Positions 1 through 8,277 of a DNA stretch of 16,749 nucleotides are shown here, piece after piece. The stretch covers positions 1 to 16,749 of the forward strand of contig DATBER010000050.1 in NCBI GenBank assembly GCA_036558905.1, given 5' to 3'. Position 1 is the stretch's first letter; each line of letters begins with the position of its first letter. The DNA comes from DASXRA01 sp036558905 (GTDB lineage Bacteria > Actinomycetota > Actinomycetes > Mycobacteriales > Jatrophihabitantaceae). The notes under the pieces are model-generated. The model had not been told where the DNA came from. It saw only the letters and a program-made list of their open reading frames with translations, and made no database searches. Position numbers and translations under genes: made by a program.

Positions 1-2071
1 ACCGGTAGCTCGCGCACCTGGTCGCCGCTCGCGACGGGCAGGGATCACGGGACACGGTCTCGTCCGTGCCCTCGTCGCGCTGGTCCTCGGCGGTGCACTC
101 GCGGTCGCTGTGCCCTTGACGGCTTCGGCATCGGCCGCGCCCGCACCCACCTCGTCCCCGCCGATCGCAGCCACCCCGCCGATGGGCTGGAACGACTGGT
201 ACTCGTTCTTCTGCAACCTGGACGAGCAGCTCATCGAGCAGACCGCCGACGCGATGGTCAGCTCCGGCATGCGCGACGCCGGTTACCAGTACGTCAACCT
301 CGACGACTGCTGGCTGTCGCACAATCGTGATGCGAACGGCAACCTGCAGGCCGACCCGGTCAAGTTCCCGCACGGTATCAAGGCGGTCGCCGACTACGTC
401 CACGCCCGCGGGCTCAAGCTCGGCATCTACGAGGACGTCGGCACGGCGACCTGCGCCGGCTACCCGGGCAGCTACGGCCACGTCCAGCAGGACGCCGACA
501 CGTTCGCGTCCTGGGGCATCGACTTCGTCAAGGTCGACTGGTGCAATGTGCCGTTCGGCAACTTCTCGGGCCTCTCGCAACAGGACGTGGCCAAGAAGCT
601 CTACACGGAATACAGCCAGGCTTTGCAAGCCACCGGGCGGCCCATGCTGTTCAGCATCTGCGAGTGGAACCCGGCCCTGCGGCCGTGGACCTGGGCGCCG
701 GCGATCAGCAACATGTGGCGCACGAACAACGACTACGGCGACAGCTGGGACCGCATCCTGGCCAACCTCGACAACGAGGCCGACATTGCGCAGTACGCGG
801 GCCCCGGCCACTGGAACGACCCCGACATCCTGCAGGTCGGCCTGGGCGGCATGACCCAGTCGGAGGACCAGGCCCACTTCAGCGCCTGGGCCATGCTGGC
901 CGCGCCGCTGCTGGCCGGCAACGACCTGCGCTCGATGTCGGCGGCCACCAAGGCGATCCTGACCAACCGCGAGGTGATCGCGATCGACCAGGACGGGTTG
1001 GGCGCGCAGGCCACCCGCATCTCGCACGACGGTGACGCCGACGTGTGGGTGCGCCCGCTGGCCGACGGCGACCGGGCGGTGATGCTGCTCAACCGCGGCG
1101 CCCTACCACTGACCATCGACACCACCGCACAGGCGGCCGGGCTCGGCAACGCCCCGACGTACAAGGTGCGCGACACCTGGACCCACACCACGACCGAGTC
1201 GGCCGGCCACCTCGCCGCCTCGGTGCCGGGCCACAGCGCGGTGCTGCTGCGCGTGACGCCGCAGTACGACGTCGGCACCGTCGCGCCCTCGACCTTGGTC
1301 GCGGCCACCCCCGACGTCGCGCCCGTCTACCCGGGTTCGACGTATCGCATCGTCCGGCCCGGGCAGACCGTCGACGTCCCGGCCGGCCTCCGCAACGACG
1401 ACCGCATCCCGGTCACGGACGCCCGGCTGACGCTGACCGGCCCGGACGGGTGGACCGTGCAGGGATCGACCGCGCACGCGCCCGCCGTACCGGGTGGCGA
1501 TCACCTCGACGGCACCTGGCGGGTCACGGTCCCGAACGGCACGAGTCCCGGCGTGTACACGGTCACCGCGACAGCGCAGTACAGGTGGCTGCGCGGCTCG
1601 GCCACTAGGACCGGGACCGGCGGCTTCCAGGTGCTCGTGCCACCCACCGGAACCCGGAACGTCAGCGACCTGACCTGGCTGTCGGCCACCAACGGGTACG
1701 GGCCGCCAGTGCTCGACAAGAACTACTACGGCGGGCCGCTGACCATCCACGGCGTGACCTACCCGAAGGGCATCTGGCTCAATGCCAACGCGGCGCTGAC
1801 CTACTACACCGGCGGCAACTGCACCCGGCTGACCGCGGACCTGGGCCTGGACGACTCCGACCACGGCCCCGGAACGGTCGATTACCAGGTGTTCGCCGAC
1901 GGCGCCAAGGTGTACGACAGCGGAACGGTCACGCGCACGACGGCCACCGTGCACCTCGACCAGGGCGTGACCGGCGCGCAGATCCTGCAGCTCGTCGTCA
2001 CCGACGCGGGCGACGGAGTCACTTACGACAACGCCGACATCGCCGCCCCGCAGCTGACCTGCAGCGCCTGA
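1..2071 (+). CDS. Secreted GH27 alpha-galactosidase with NEW3-like and NPCBM modules (5' end outside window)
   Basis: Retaining alpha-galactosidase that removes terminal alpha-galactose outside the cell. The frame is open to the left edge (first full codon at base 2) with no ATG, GTG or TTG before the GTG at 110. That GTG falls inside a signal peptide: an Arg-rich n-region, a hydrophobic run (LVRALVALVLGGALAVAVPL) and an Ala-x-Ala cleavage region. The true start is therefore upstream of the window. Numbering from the GTG at 110, the GH27 (beta/alpha)8 domain covers about 25-300. It opens with PPMGWNDW, has YVNLDDCW at 61-68, the nucleophile D143 in KVDWC, and the acid/base D208 in the WRTNND segment, which matches D231 of human alpha-galactosidase A. 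A beta domain (300-385), a NEW3-like segment (about 405-510) and a C-terminal NPCBM module (about 519-653, containing KGIWLNANA) follow. The gene sits directly before the GH97 gene and is probably cotranscribed with it. Family certain; exact substrate inferred. Confidence 0.95.
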   Translation, partial: PVARAPGRRSRRAGITGHGLVRALVALVLGGALAVAVPLTASASAAPAPTSSPPIAATPPMGWNDWYSFFCNLDEQLIEQTADAMVSSGMRDAGYQYVNLDDCWLSHNRDANGNLQADPVKFPHGIKAVADYVHARGLKLGIYEDVGTATCAGYPGSYGHVQQDADTFASWGIDFVKVDWCNVPFGNFSGLSQQDVAKKLYTEYSQALQATGRPMLFSICEWNPALRPWTWAPAISNMWRTNNDYGDSWDRILANLDNEADIAQYAGPGHWNDPDILQVGLGGMTQSEDQAHFSAWAMLAAPLLAGNDLRSMSAATKAILTNREVIAIDQDGLGAQATRISHDGDADVWVRPLADGDRAVMLLNRGALPLTIDTTAQAAGLGNAPTYKVRDTWTHTTTESAGHLAASVPGHSAVLLRVTPQYDVGTVAPSTLVAATPDVAPVYPGSTYRIVRPGQTVDVPAGLRNDDRIPVTDARLTLTGPDGWTVQGSTAHAPAVPGGDHLDGTWRVTVPNGTSPGVYTVTATAQYRWLRGSATRTGTGGFQVLVPPTGTRNVSDLTWLSATNGYGPPVLDKNYYGGPLTIHGVTYPKGIWLNANAALTYYTGGNCTRLTADLGLDDSDHGPGTVDYQVFADGAKVYDSGTVTRTTATVHLDQGVTGAQILQLVVTDAGDGVTYDNADIAAPQLTCSA

Positions 2072-2081
2072 GGAGGCCCCG

Positions 2082-4028
2082 GTGAACGACGTAACTCGGC
2101 GTTCCGTACTGAAGGGTATGGCCGCGGCGACGGCGGCCGGCATCGGTGTCGCGGGCGGGGCCGGATCGGTGCTTGCCTCGGCTGCCCCGGCTCCGGCTCC
2201 GGCCGGCGGCATCACGGCGAACTCGCCCGGTCACCGCTCGACGATCCGGATATCGCCGGCCGGGCTGACCTGGTCGGCCGACTACGACGGCCACCCGGTC
2301 GTCGGGGCCGGATCGGCGCTGGGCCTCGTGCTCGACTCGGGCCAGCTGCTCGGGCCGAACGCCCAGGTACGGAAGGTGGCCCACCGCCGGGTCGACACGA
2401 CGTGGCCCCCGCTGTACGGGCGGCAGGCCGTGCTGCCCGACCGGTACGAGGAGGTGCGGGTCGACCTGGTCGACCCGGCCACCCGGATCGAGTTCGCCGT
2501 GGTGGCGCGCGCCTACGACGAGGGTGTCGCGCTGCGCTACGAGCTGACCGGCGGCGATCCGCTCACCCTGGCCGGCGAAGCGACCGACTTCGCCCTGCCC
2601 GACGGCACGCGCGTGTACAGTGCGCGCGACGAGGACCCGTTCGTGCTGGTCGCTCCGCACGAGATCCCGTCCAGCGGCAGCGCCGGGCACACCGACACCG
2701 GCCGGCTGACCGACCAGCCACTGACCGCGGCGCTACCTGGCGGCGCGTTGCTGTGTCTGTGCGAGTCGGCCCGGCTGGACTATCCGCGGCTGATGCTGGC
2801 CGGCGACCCCGACCATCCGAACGTGTTGCAGGCCCACCTGATGCAGTACGCCGGCCGCGGCAGCACCCAACCCGTCCAGCCGAAGTTCACCGTGACCCCG
2901 CCGTTCACCACGCCCTGGCGGGTCGCCGTGCTCGGCACGAGCGGCCCCGAGCTGATCGACCACGCCGACCTCGTCGTCACCCTGGCCCCGCCCGCGCAGA
3001 CCACCGACACCGACTGGATCCGCCCGGGCAAGGCCATCCGGTCGACCAGCCTCACCACGGCCGGCGGTCTTGCTTGCATCGACTTCGCGGTCCAGCGCGG
3101 GCTGGCCTACATCGAGTTCGACGCCGGCTGGTACGGCCCGGAGAACAGCCCGACGTCGGATCCGACCAAGCCCATCGCCGCCCTCGACCTGCCCCAGGTG
3201 ATCGCCTACGGGCAGAGCAAGGACGTCGGCGTCGTCCTGTACGTGAACCAGATCGCGCTGTCCGACCCGGACAGCCTGTTCGCGCTCTACGAGCAGTGGG
3301 GCGTGGCCGGTCTCAAGCTCGGCTTCATCTACGAGGGCACGCAGACGCAGACGGTGTGGCTCACCGACGTCGCCCAGAAGGCCGCCGCCCATCACCTGCT
3401 GCTGAACACGCACGACGACCTGCGCCCGTTCGGGCAGGAACGCACGTTCCCCAACTGGATGAACCTCGAGGGCGTGCGCGGCAACGAGCATTTCCCGACT
3501 GCCACGCACAACGTCACCGTGCCGTTCGCGCGCAACATCGGCGGTCCGATGGACAGCACGATCTGCCTGGCCCAGCCCCGCGACCAGACGACGAACGTGC
3601 ACCAGATGGCGATGGCCGCCGTCTATTACCAGCCACTGGCCTGGCTGTACTGGTACGACCAGCCGTCGAAGTACGCGACCGGCACCTGGCCCGAGTTGCC
3701 CTGGTTCGACGCCATCCCGACTACGTGGGACGAGTCGCGGGCGCTGGCCGGCGAGATCGCGCAGTACGTCGTCATGGCCCGGCGCAGCAGCAAGACCTGG
3801 TTCGTCGGCGCGATGACGAACGAGCAGAGCCGGACCGTCGACGTGCCCCTGCGCTTCCTCGGCCCGGGCAGCTGGCAGGCGACGATCTACGCCGACAGCG
3901 GCACGCCGGACAACGCGCGCGACACGGCCGTGGTCGTGTCCCGGCAGGCGGTGACCTCGGCGACGACCCTGACCATGCGGCTGTCCCCGGCGGGCGGTCA
4001 GGCGGTGATGATCACGCCGGCCGCCTAG
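2082..4028 (+). CDS. Tat-exported glycoside hydrolase family 97 enzyme
   Basis: GH97 exo-acting alpha-glycosidase; the family contains alpha-galactosidases and alpha-glucosidases. The GTG start at 2082 follows an AGGAGG ribosome site (2071-2076) that overlaps the stop of the GH27 gene, so the two genes form one unit. The 648-residue protein begins with a twin-arginine signal (TRRSVLKG at 5-12, then an Ala/Gly-rich stretch and cleavage near residue 34). It has the three GH97 parts: an N-terminal beta-sandwich (about 45-300), a (beta/alpha)8 domain (about 310-555) with IEFDAGWYG at 344-352 and NLEGVRGNEHF at 461-471, and a C-terminal beta-sandwich (about 560-648). The strand motif where retaining members carry a nucleophilic Asp reads KLGF (412-415), with Gly at that position; E418, E463 and E469 are nearby candidate catalytic acids. 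GH97 is best known from Bacteroidetes. Alpha-galactosidase versus alpha-glucosidase activity cannot be settled here. Confidence 0.9.
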   Translation: MNDVTRRSVLKGMAAATAAGIGVAGGAGSVLASAAPAPAPAGGITANSPGHRSTIRISPAGLTWSADYDGHPVVGAGSALGLVLDSGQLLGPNAQVRKVAHRRVDTTWPPLYGRQAVLPDRYEEVRVDLVDPATRIEFAVVARAYDEGVALRYELTGGDPLTLAGEATDFALPDGTRVYSARDEDPFVLVAPHEIPSSGSAGHTDTGRLTDQPLTAALPGGALLCLCESARLDYPRLMLAGDPDHPNVLQAHLMQYAGRGSTQPVQPKFTVTPPFTTPWRVAVLGTSGPELIDHADLVVTLAPPAQTTDTDWIRPGKAIRSTSLTTAGGLACIDFAVQRGLAYIEFDAGWYGPENSPTSDPTKPIAALDLPQVIAYGQSKDVGVVLYVNQIALSDPDSLFALYEQWGVAGLKLGFIYEGTQTQTVWLTDVAQKAAAHHLLLNTHDDLRPFGQERTFPNWMNLEGVRGNEHFPTATHNVTVPFARNIGGPMDSTICLAQPRDQTTNVHQMAMAAVYYQPLAWLYWYDQPSKYATGTWPELPWFDAIPTTWDESRALAGEIAQYVVMARRSSKTWFVGAMTNEQSRTVDVPLRFLGPGSWQATIYADSGTPDNARDTAVVVSRQAVTSATTLTMRLSPAGGQAVMITPAA

Positions 4029-4033
4029 TTCTG

Positions 4034-4078
4034 CTCGTCCGGCGGGGCGGCGCAGGGGAGGCTGCTCCGCCGGACGAG
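4034..4078. terminator. Inverted repeat between convergent operons, likely bidirectional terminator
   Basis: The 12-base arm CTCGTCCGGCGG (4034-4045) is perfectly complementary to CCGCCGGACGAG (4067-4078), with a 21-base G-rich loop. It fills the 65-base gap between the GH97 stop (4028, + strand) and the GH1 stop (4094, - strand), the expected place for a shared terminator. Neither side has a clear U tract, which is common in high-GC actinobacteria. The structure is seen directly; the terminator role is inferred. Confidence 0.6.
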
Positions 4079-4093
4079 GTCGGGGCGCTGCGC

Positions 4094-5500
4094 TCAGCGC
4101 GACCGGCGGTGGGCCTCGATGCGGTCGCGGTACCACAACGCCGAGTCCTTCAGCCGTCGCTGCTGCGTGTCGTAGTCGACGTGCACCAGCCCGAACCGCT
4201 TCGAGAAGCCCCAGGCCCACTCGAAGTTGTCCAGCAGCGACCAGACGTAATAGCCGCGCACGTCGGCGCCGGCCGCGATCGCCGCGCCGACGGCGTCGAT
4301 GTGGTCGCGCAGGTAGCCGATGCGCTCGGCGTCGTGGACCGAGTCGCCCGCCACGACGTCGTCGAACGCGGCGCCGTTCTCGGTGACCATCAGCGGCGTG
4401 TCCGGGTAGTCGCGGTGCAGTCGCACCAGCAGCTCGGTCAACCCGGCCGGCTCGATCCGCCAGTTCATGGCCGTGTACGGCCCGGGTTGCGGCACCGAGT
4501 ACGCCAGTTCGGTGCCCGGCCAGACCGTCGGACCGGGTGCGCCCTGCGGGTCGTTCACCCAGCGCCCGCTGAGCTGCGCGGCGAGCTCCGGCGTGGCGGC
4601 GGTGACCAGCGACGGTGCGTAGTAGTTGACGCCGAGGATGTCGATCGGCGCGCTGATCGTCTGCAGGTCACCGTCGCGCACGAACGCCCAGTCCGTGACC
4701 GGCGACATCTCCGCCAGGATGTCGTCCGGGTAGCGGCCGCGCAGCATCGGCTCGAGGAACACCCGGTTGGCCAGGCCGTCCACGTGCCGCACCGCCGCCC
4801 GGTCCGCGTCCGAATCCGACGCGCCGCGCACGACGGCCAGGTTCAGGGTCGCCGACAACTGTGCCCGGGGTGCGGTCGCGCGCAGGGCCGTGACCGCCCG
4901 CCCGTGCGCCAGCATCAGGTGGTGCGCCGCGGAGAGCGCCGCTTCGCGGTCGGTGAGCCCGGGCGCGTGCACGCCCGACGCGTGTCCGAGGAAGGCCGAG
5001 CACCACGGCTCGTTCAGCGTGGTGAACGTGTCGACGCGGTCGCCCAGCACGCTGGCCACCTGCTGGACGTAATCGGCGAACCGGGCGGCCGTGTCGCGGT
5101 TCGTCCAGCCGCCGAGGTCCTGCAACCACTGCGGCAGGTCCCAGTGGTAGAGCGTGACCATCGGGGTGATGCCCTGCGCCAACAGCTCGTCGACGAGGCG
5201 GGCGTAGAAGTCGAGGCCTTCGACGTTCACCTCGCCGGACGCGGCCGGCACGATTCGCGGCCACGCCACCGAGAACCGGTACGCGTCCGGCCCGATCTCG
5301 CGCATCAGGCCGACGTCCTCGACGTAGCGGTGGTAGTGGTCGCACGCGACGTCGCCCGTGTCGCCGTCCTGGATCTTGCCCGGCGTATGGCTGAACGTGT
5401 CCCAGATCGACTCCGTCCGCCCGTCCTCCTTGGCGGCTCCCTCGATCTGGTAGGCGGCGGTCGACACGCCGAAGCGGAAGTCTGGCGGGAAGTCGGTCAC
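4094..5500 (-). CDS. GH1 beta-glycosidase, cytoplasmic
   Basis: Retaining family 1 glycosidase (beta-glucosidase type, possibly also beta-galactosidase or beta-mannosidase) that hydrolyses imported oligosaccharides inside the cell. The start is the GTG at 5500: it gives a 468-residue protein beginning MTDFPPDFRFGVSTAAYQIEG, the normal GH1 N-terminus, with GGGAG about nine bases upstream. The open frame runs on to 5773 but only into sequence antisense-equivalent to the neighbouring gene. Acid/base E164 lies in TLNEPW and nucleophile E374 in VTENG. WSLLDNFEWAWGFSKRFGL (420-438) is the standard aglycone/glycone loop. There is no signal peptide. The start codon overlaps the stop of the preceding GH5-like gene in a GTGA arrangement (5497-5500), so translation is probably coupled. 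It is the last gene of the uptake operon. Family certain; sugar specificity unresolved. Confidence 0.96.
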   Translation of the reverse strand: MTDFPPDFRFGVSTAAYQIEGAAKEDGRTESIWDTFSHTPGKIQDGDTGDVACDHYHRYVEDVGLMREIGPDAYRFSVAWPRIVPAASGEVNVEGLDFYARLVDELLAQGITPMVTLYHWDLPQWLQDLGGWTNRDTAARFADYVQQVASVLGDRVDTFTTLNEPWCSAFLGHASGVHAPGLTDREAALSAAHHLMLAHGRAVTALRATAPRAQLSATLNLAVVRGASDSDADRAAVRHVDGLANRVFLEPMLRGRYPDDILAEMSPVTDWAFVRDGDLQTISAPIDILGVNYYAPSLVTAATPELAAQLSGRWVNDPQGAPGPTVWPGTELAYSVPQPGPYTAMNWRIEPAGLTELLVRLHRDYPDTPLMVTENGAAFDDVVAGDSVHDAERIGYLRDHIDAVGAAIAAGADVRGYYVWSLLDNFEWAWGFSKRFGLVHVDYDTQQRRLKDSALWYRDRIEAHRRSR

Positions 5501-7419
5501 GGGGTAGCTCCCTTGTTCGTAAGTTGCAGCACGCGTACGCCGTAGGGCGGCAGCGTGACGCGATCGACGGGTGTCGCGGTGGCGAGGTCGGCGAGATGAG
5601 TTCGGCTGACCGTACGTGGGCGTACGGTAAGTGGCGCGTCGTGCAGGCTGGTCAGCCAGGCGAAACGCCGGCCGTCGGCGTGCACGAGGCCGTCGACCAG
5701 GACCCGCGGGTCGTCGACCTGGACCGGGCGCTCGATGCCGGCGTGGACGGCCAGCGCGTCGTACAGGCGCCACGTGTCCTCGGGGTTGACGCGCCCGCGC
5801 GCGGCCGCGAAGTACTCCAGCGGGTAGGTCGCGAGCACGGCGGTGCCCGGCCCGTAGTCCTTGCGGACGACGGCCGGCCGCTCATACTGGTCGCGGGCGA
5901 TCACCCGGCCGTCGGTGGCCACGACCGGCAGGTACGCCCGGGCGTTGTCGCCGCCGGACGCCAGCACGGTCAACGACGAGCCGGCTTCGATCGAGCCGAA
6001 GTCCTCGCTGAACGTGATCGTCACCGGGCCGTCCACCGGATCGTTCAGCCCGTACACGAGCTCGGGCCGCACCCCGAAAAGCGCCTCGGTGCCCGTCCAC
6101 CACGGGCCGCGCTGGAACGAGCTCTCGCCCGCCGCGTAGGACACGTACACGGTTGCCCCGGCCCCGGCCAGCTGCCGCAGCCGCAGCCACGTCGGGCCGG
6201 TGAGCTGCTTGGCCGACGGCACCAGGTACAGGGCCGCGCCGGGTTCGACGCCGTCGCGTTCACGCAGGAACGCGACGGGCAGGTCGGCCTCGCGGGCCGC
6301 CACGTAGGCCTGCTCCAGGGCAGCGGCGACGAAGCGCCGGTCGTCGGCGACGATGTGCGGCGACTCGAGCGCCTCGGCGACCAGCAGGGCGGCCGCCGCC
6401 GGCCACCGCTCACACCGTGCGACGTCGACGCCGGCCAGCACGTCGGCGAAGTCGTGCATCTCGCGGAGGGTCGGCTTGGGCGCGCCGTCGCTGGTGGTCA
6501 GGCCGAAGTGCAGCTCGAACGGATGGTGCCGGTACGGGTCCTGGTCGACGAGGTCGTCGAAGTCGGTGTTGTTCCAGGCCAGCCAACCGGTGGCGCCGCT
6601 GAGCAGCGACTGGTGCAGGGTCTGCCGGTAGTAGTGCGCGGCGTTGTCCGGCGAGACGAAGTCGCTGGACAGCCCGAACTCCTCGAGCACCACCGGCCGG
6701 CCGCCCACCGCCGCCAGCTCGCACACGAAGGCGGCCTTGAGGTACTGGCGGACGACGTCGCTCTCCATCCGGTAGACGTGCGGGCCGGTGAAGTCGACGA
6801 GCTCGCCCAGCTCGCGTACCGAGAACCCGGTGTCCTCGCCGGTCATCTCCACGCCCCAGGCGCCGTCGCCGATCGACACCGGCTGCCGGGCGCCCCCGGC
6901 CCGCACGGCGTGCACCATCAACCGGGCCCAGCTGCCCACGACGTCCGCGGACGCGGTGCCGCCGTAGAGGGGCATCTCGTTGCTGATCAGCCACGCGGCG
7001 ATCGCCGGATGGTCGGCGAACCGGCCGGCGACCTGCTCGACGAACCAGGCCTGCCGGGCGACCAGCCATACATCGGTGTACAGATCCCGCCCCGCGCGCC
7101 ACGACGGGTCCCAGTTCTGTCCGGACATGTGCCCGACGATGAAGGTCGGGATCGTCGTCATCCCGGCGTCGACGTGCAGGTCGAGGAACTGCGCGAAGTG
7201 GGCGAGCAGCTTCTCGTCGACGAGGTCCGGGGCCGGCATGAAGTCCGGCCAGTAGCAGAACGAGCGGGTCGCGGTCAGCCCATGCGCGGCGAGCACGTCG
7301 AGCTCCTGCCGCACGACGTCCGCGTCGAAGCGTCGCCACATGAGCGGACCACCCAGGCGTGACCAGAAGTTCGCCCCGAGCCACACCGGCCCGGGCAGCT
7401 TGGCGAAGTTGCGCAGCAC
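5497..7419 (-). CDS. GH5-like (cellulase-fold) glycoside hydrolase with C-terminal GATase-like region, cytoplasmic
   Basis: A 640-residue protein with a clan GH-A TIM barrel at about 10-330. The acid/base is E148 in AAWLISNEMP and the likely nucleophile is E247 in PVVLEEFG, the two strand-end glutamates of GH5-type enzymes. YWPDFMPAPD (56-65) and WLAWNNTDFDD later in the barrel line the probable active site. After the barrel, residues of about 355-560 resemble the class I amidotransferase-like domain seen in GH42/beta-galactosidase trimerisation regions, followed by a beta-sandwich tail. There is no signal peptide, so it acts in the cytoplasm on imported sugar. The GTG start lies seven bases after the upstream permease stop, with a weak ribosome site inside that gene. 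The architecture recalls actinobacterial GH5 beta-mannosidase-like proteins (GH5_18), but I cannot confirm the subfamily. Family call is good; substrate is open. Confidence 0.8.
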   Translation of the reverse strand: MLRNFAKLPGPVWLGANFWSRLGGPLMWRRFDADVVRQELDVLAAHGLTATRSFCYWPDFMPAPDLVDEKLLAHFAQFLDLHVDAGMTTIPTFIVGHMSGQNWDPSWRAGRDLYTDVWLVARQAWFVEQVAGRFADHPAIAAWLISNEMPLYGGTASADVVGSWARLMVHAVRAGGARQPVSIGDGAWGVEMTGEDTGFSVRELGELVDFTGPHVYRMESDVVRQYLKAAFVCELAAVGGRPVVLEEFGLSSDFVSPDNAAHYYRQTLHQSLLSGATGWLAWNNTDFDDLVDQDPYRHHPFELHFGLTTSDGAPKPTLREMHDFADVLAGVDVARCERWPAAAALLVAEALESPHIVADDRRFVAAALEQAYVAAREADLPVAFLRERDGVEPGAALYLVPSAKQLTGPTWLRLRQLAGAGATVYVSYAAGESSFQRGPWWTGTEALFGVRPELVYGLNDPVDGPVTITFSEDFGSIEAGSSLTVLASGGDNARAYLPVVATDGRVIARDQYERPAVVRKDYGPGTAVLATYPLEYFAAARGRVNPEDTWRLYDALAVHAGIERPVQVDDPRVLVDGLVHADGRRFAWLTSLHDAPLTVRPRTVSRTHLADLATATPVDRVTLPPYGVRVLQLTNKGATP

Positions 7420-7425
7420 GGCTGT

Positions 7426-8277
7426 CTACTTCACCGCGCCGCTGGTGAGCCCGGCGACGAGATAGCGCTGCAGTACGAGGAATCCGAGCACGATGGGCAC
7501 GCTCACCACGAGCGAGGCCGCCATCACCTGATTCCAGTACACGCCGAGCTGGGTCGAGTAGCCCTGCAGCCCGATGGCCAACGTCTCGCTGTTCCCGCTC
7601 GTCATCACCGAGGCGAACAGGATCTCGCCCCACGAGGTCATGAACGCGTACACCGCGACCGCGATGACGCCCGGACGTGCCGCCGGCAGGACGACCCGGA
7701 ACAGCGCGCCCATGGCCGATGCGCCGTCGACGCGGGCCGCCTCGTCGAGCTCACGCGGGATGCCCTGCAGGTAGCCGGCCAGCATCCAGATCGAGAACGG
7801 CAGCACGAACGTCAGGTAGGTGATGATCAGCCCGGTGCGCGTCTCGTACAGCTGCAGGCCGATGCTGTTGTGGATCGAGACGAAGATCAGGAACAGTGGC
7901 AGCAGGAACAGGATGCCGGGGAACATCTGCGTGGCCAGCACCGTCGTGGTGAAGAACCGCTTGCCGGCGAACTCGTACCGCGACACCGCGTACGCCGCGA
8001 AGATCGCGATGATCACCGAGAAGACGGTGGCGGCCGTACACACGATGATGCTGTTCATGAAGTAGGTGGCCAGCGGGATCGTGTGCCACATGTCGAAGTA
8101 CGGCTTGATCGTCAGATGCGAGGGCCACCACTTGAAGCTCTGCGCGCTGCCGACGTCGCCGAGTGGCTTGAGCGACGAGACCAGCATCGTGTACAGCGGG
8201 ATCAGGGTGAACACTCCGACGACCGCGATGACGACCCAGCGGAATATCCGGAACGACCGCGACTCATAGGACGACAT
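7426..8277 (-). CDS. Sugar ABC transporter permease, MalG type (CUT1)
   Basis: Inner-membrane subunit of a carbohydrate importer, 283 residues. About six hydrophobic helices are visible, the first at 13-34 (FRWVVIAVVGVFTLIPLYTM). The cytoplasmic EAA loop that docks the ATPase reads ELDEAARVDGASAMGALFRVVLPAARPG (about 176-203), with E179, A180, A181, D184, G185 and P198 of the consensus. The ATG start at 8277 has a strong GGAGGAG ribosome site seven bases upstream and lies within the end of the MalF-type gene (14-base overlap, 8264-8277), a usual arrangement for these paired permeases. It lies between its partner permease and the GH5-like enzyme, which suggests that the sugar it admits is the substrate of the downstream hydrolases. 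Confidence 0.95.
   Translation of the reverse strand: MSSYESRSFRIFRWVVIAVVGVFTLIPLYTMLVSSLKPLGDVGSAQSFKWWPSHLTIKPYFDMWHTIPLATYFMNSIIVCTAATVFSVIIAIFAAYAVSRYEFAGKRFFTTTVLATQMFPGILFLLPLFLIFVSIHNSIGLQLYETRTGLIITYLTFVLPFSIWMLAGYLQGIPRELDEAARVDGASAMGALFRVVLPAARPGVIAVAVYAFMTSWGEILFASVMTSGNSETLAIGLQGYSTQLGVYWNQVMAASLVVSVPIVLGFLVLQRYLVAGLTSGAVK

Noticed and set aside
1103..2215. Reverse open frame of 370 codons opposite the GH27 gene and the GH97 start
   Set aside because: No motifs, and it runs through the ribosome site and start of the GH97 gene on the opposite strand; its composition is typical of an antisense shadow.
2402..5545. A forward open frame of over 1000 codons crossing the GH97 gene, the terminator and the GH1 gene
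   Set aside because: Its translation is Arg/Ala/Pro/Gly-rich low complexity without domain motifs. It overlaps two well-supported genes on opposite strands and is a by-product of high GC content.
5524..7362. Long forward open frame antisense to the GH5-like gene
   Set aside because: Composition is that of a high-GC shadow frame (Arg/Gly/His/Val-rich), there is no ribosome site, and the opposite strand has catalytic motifs and operon context.
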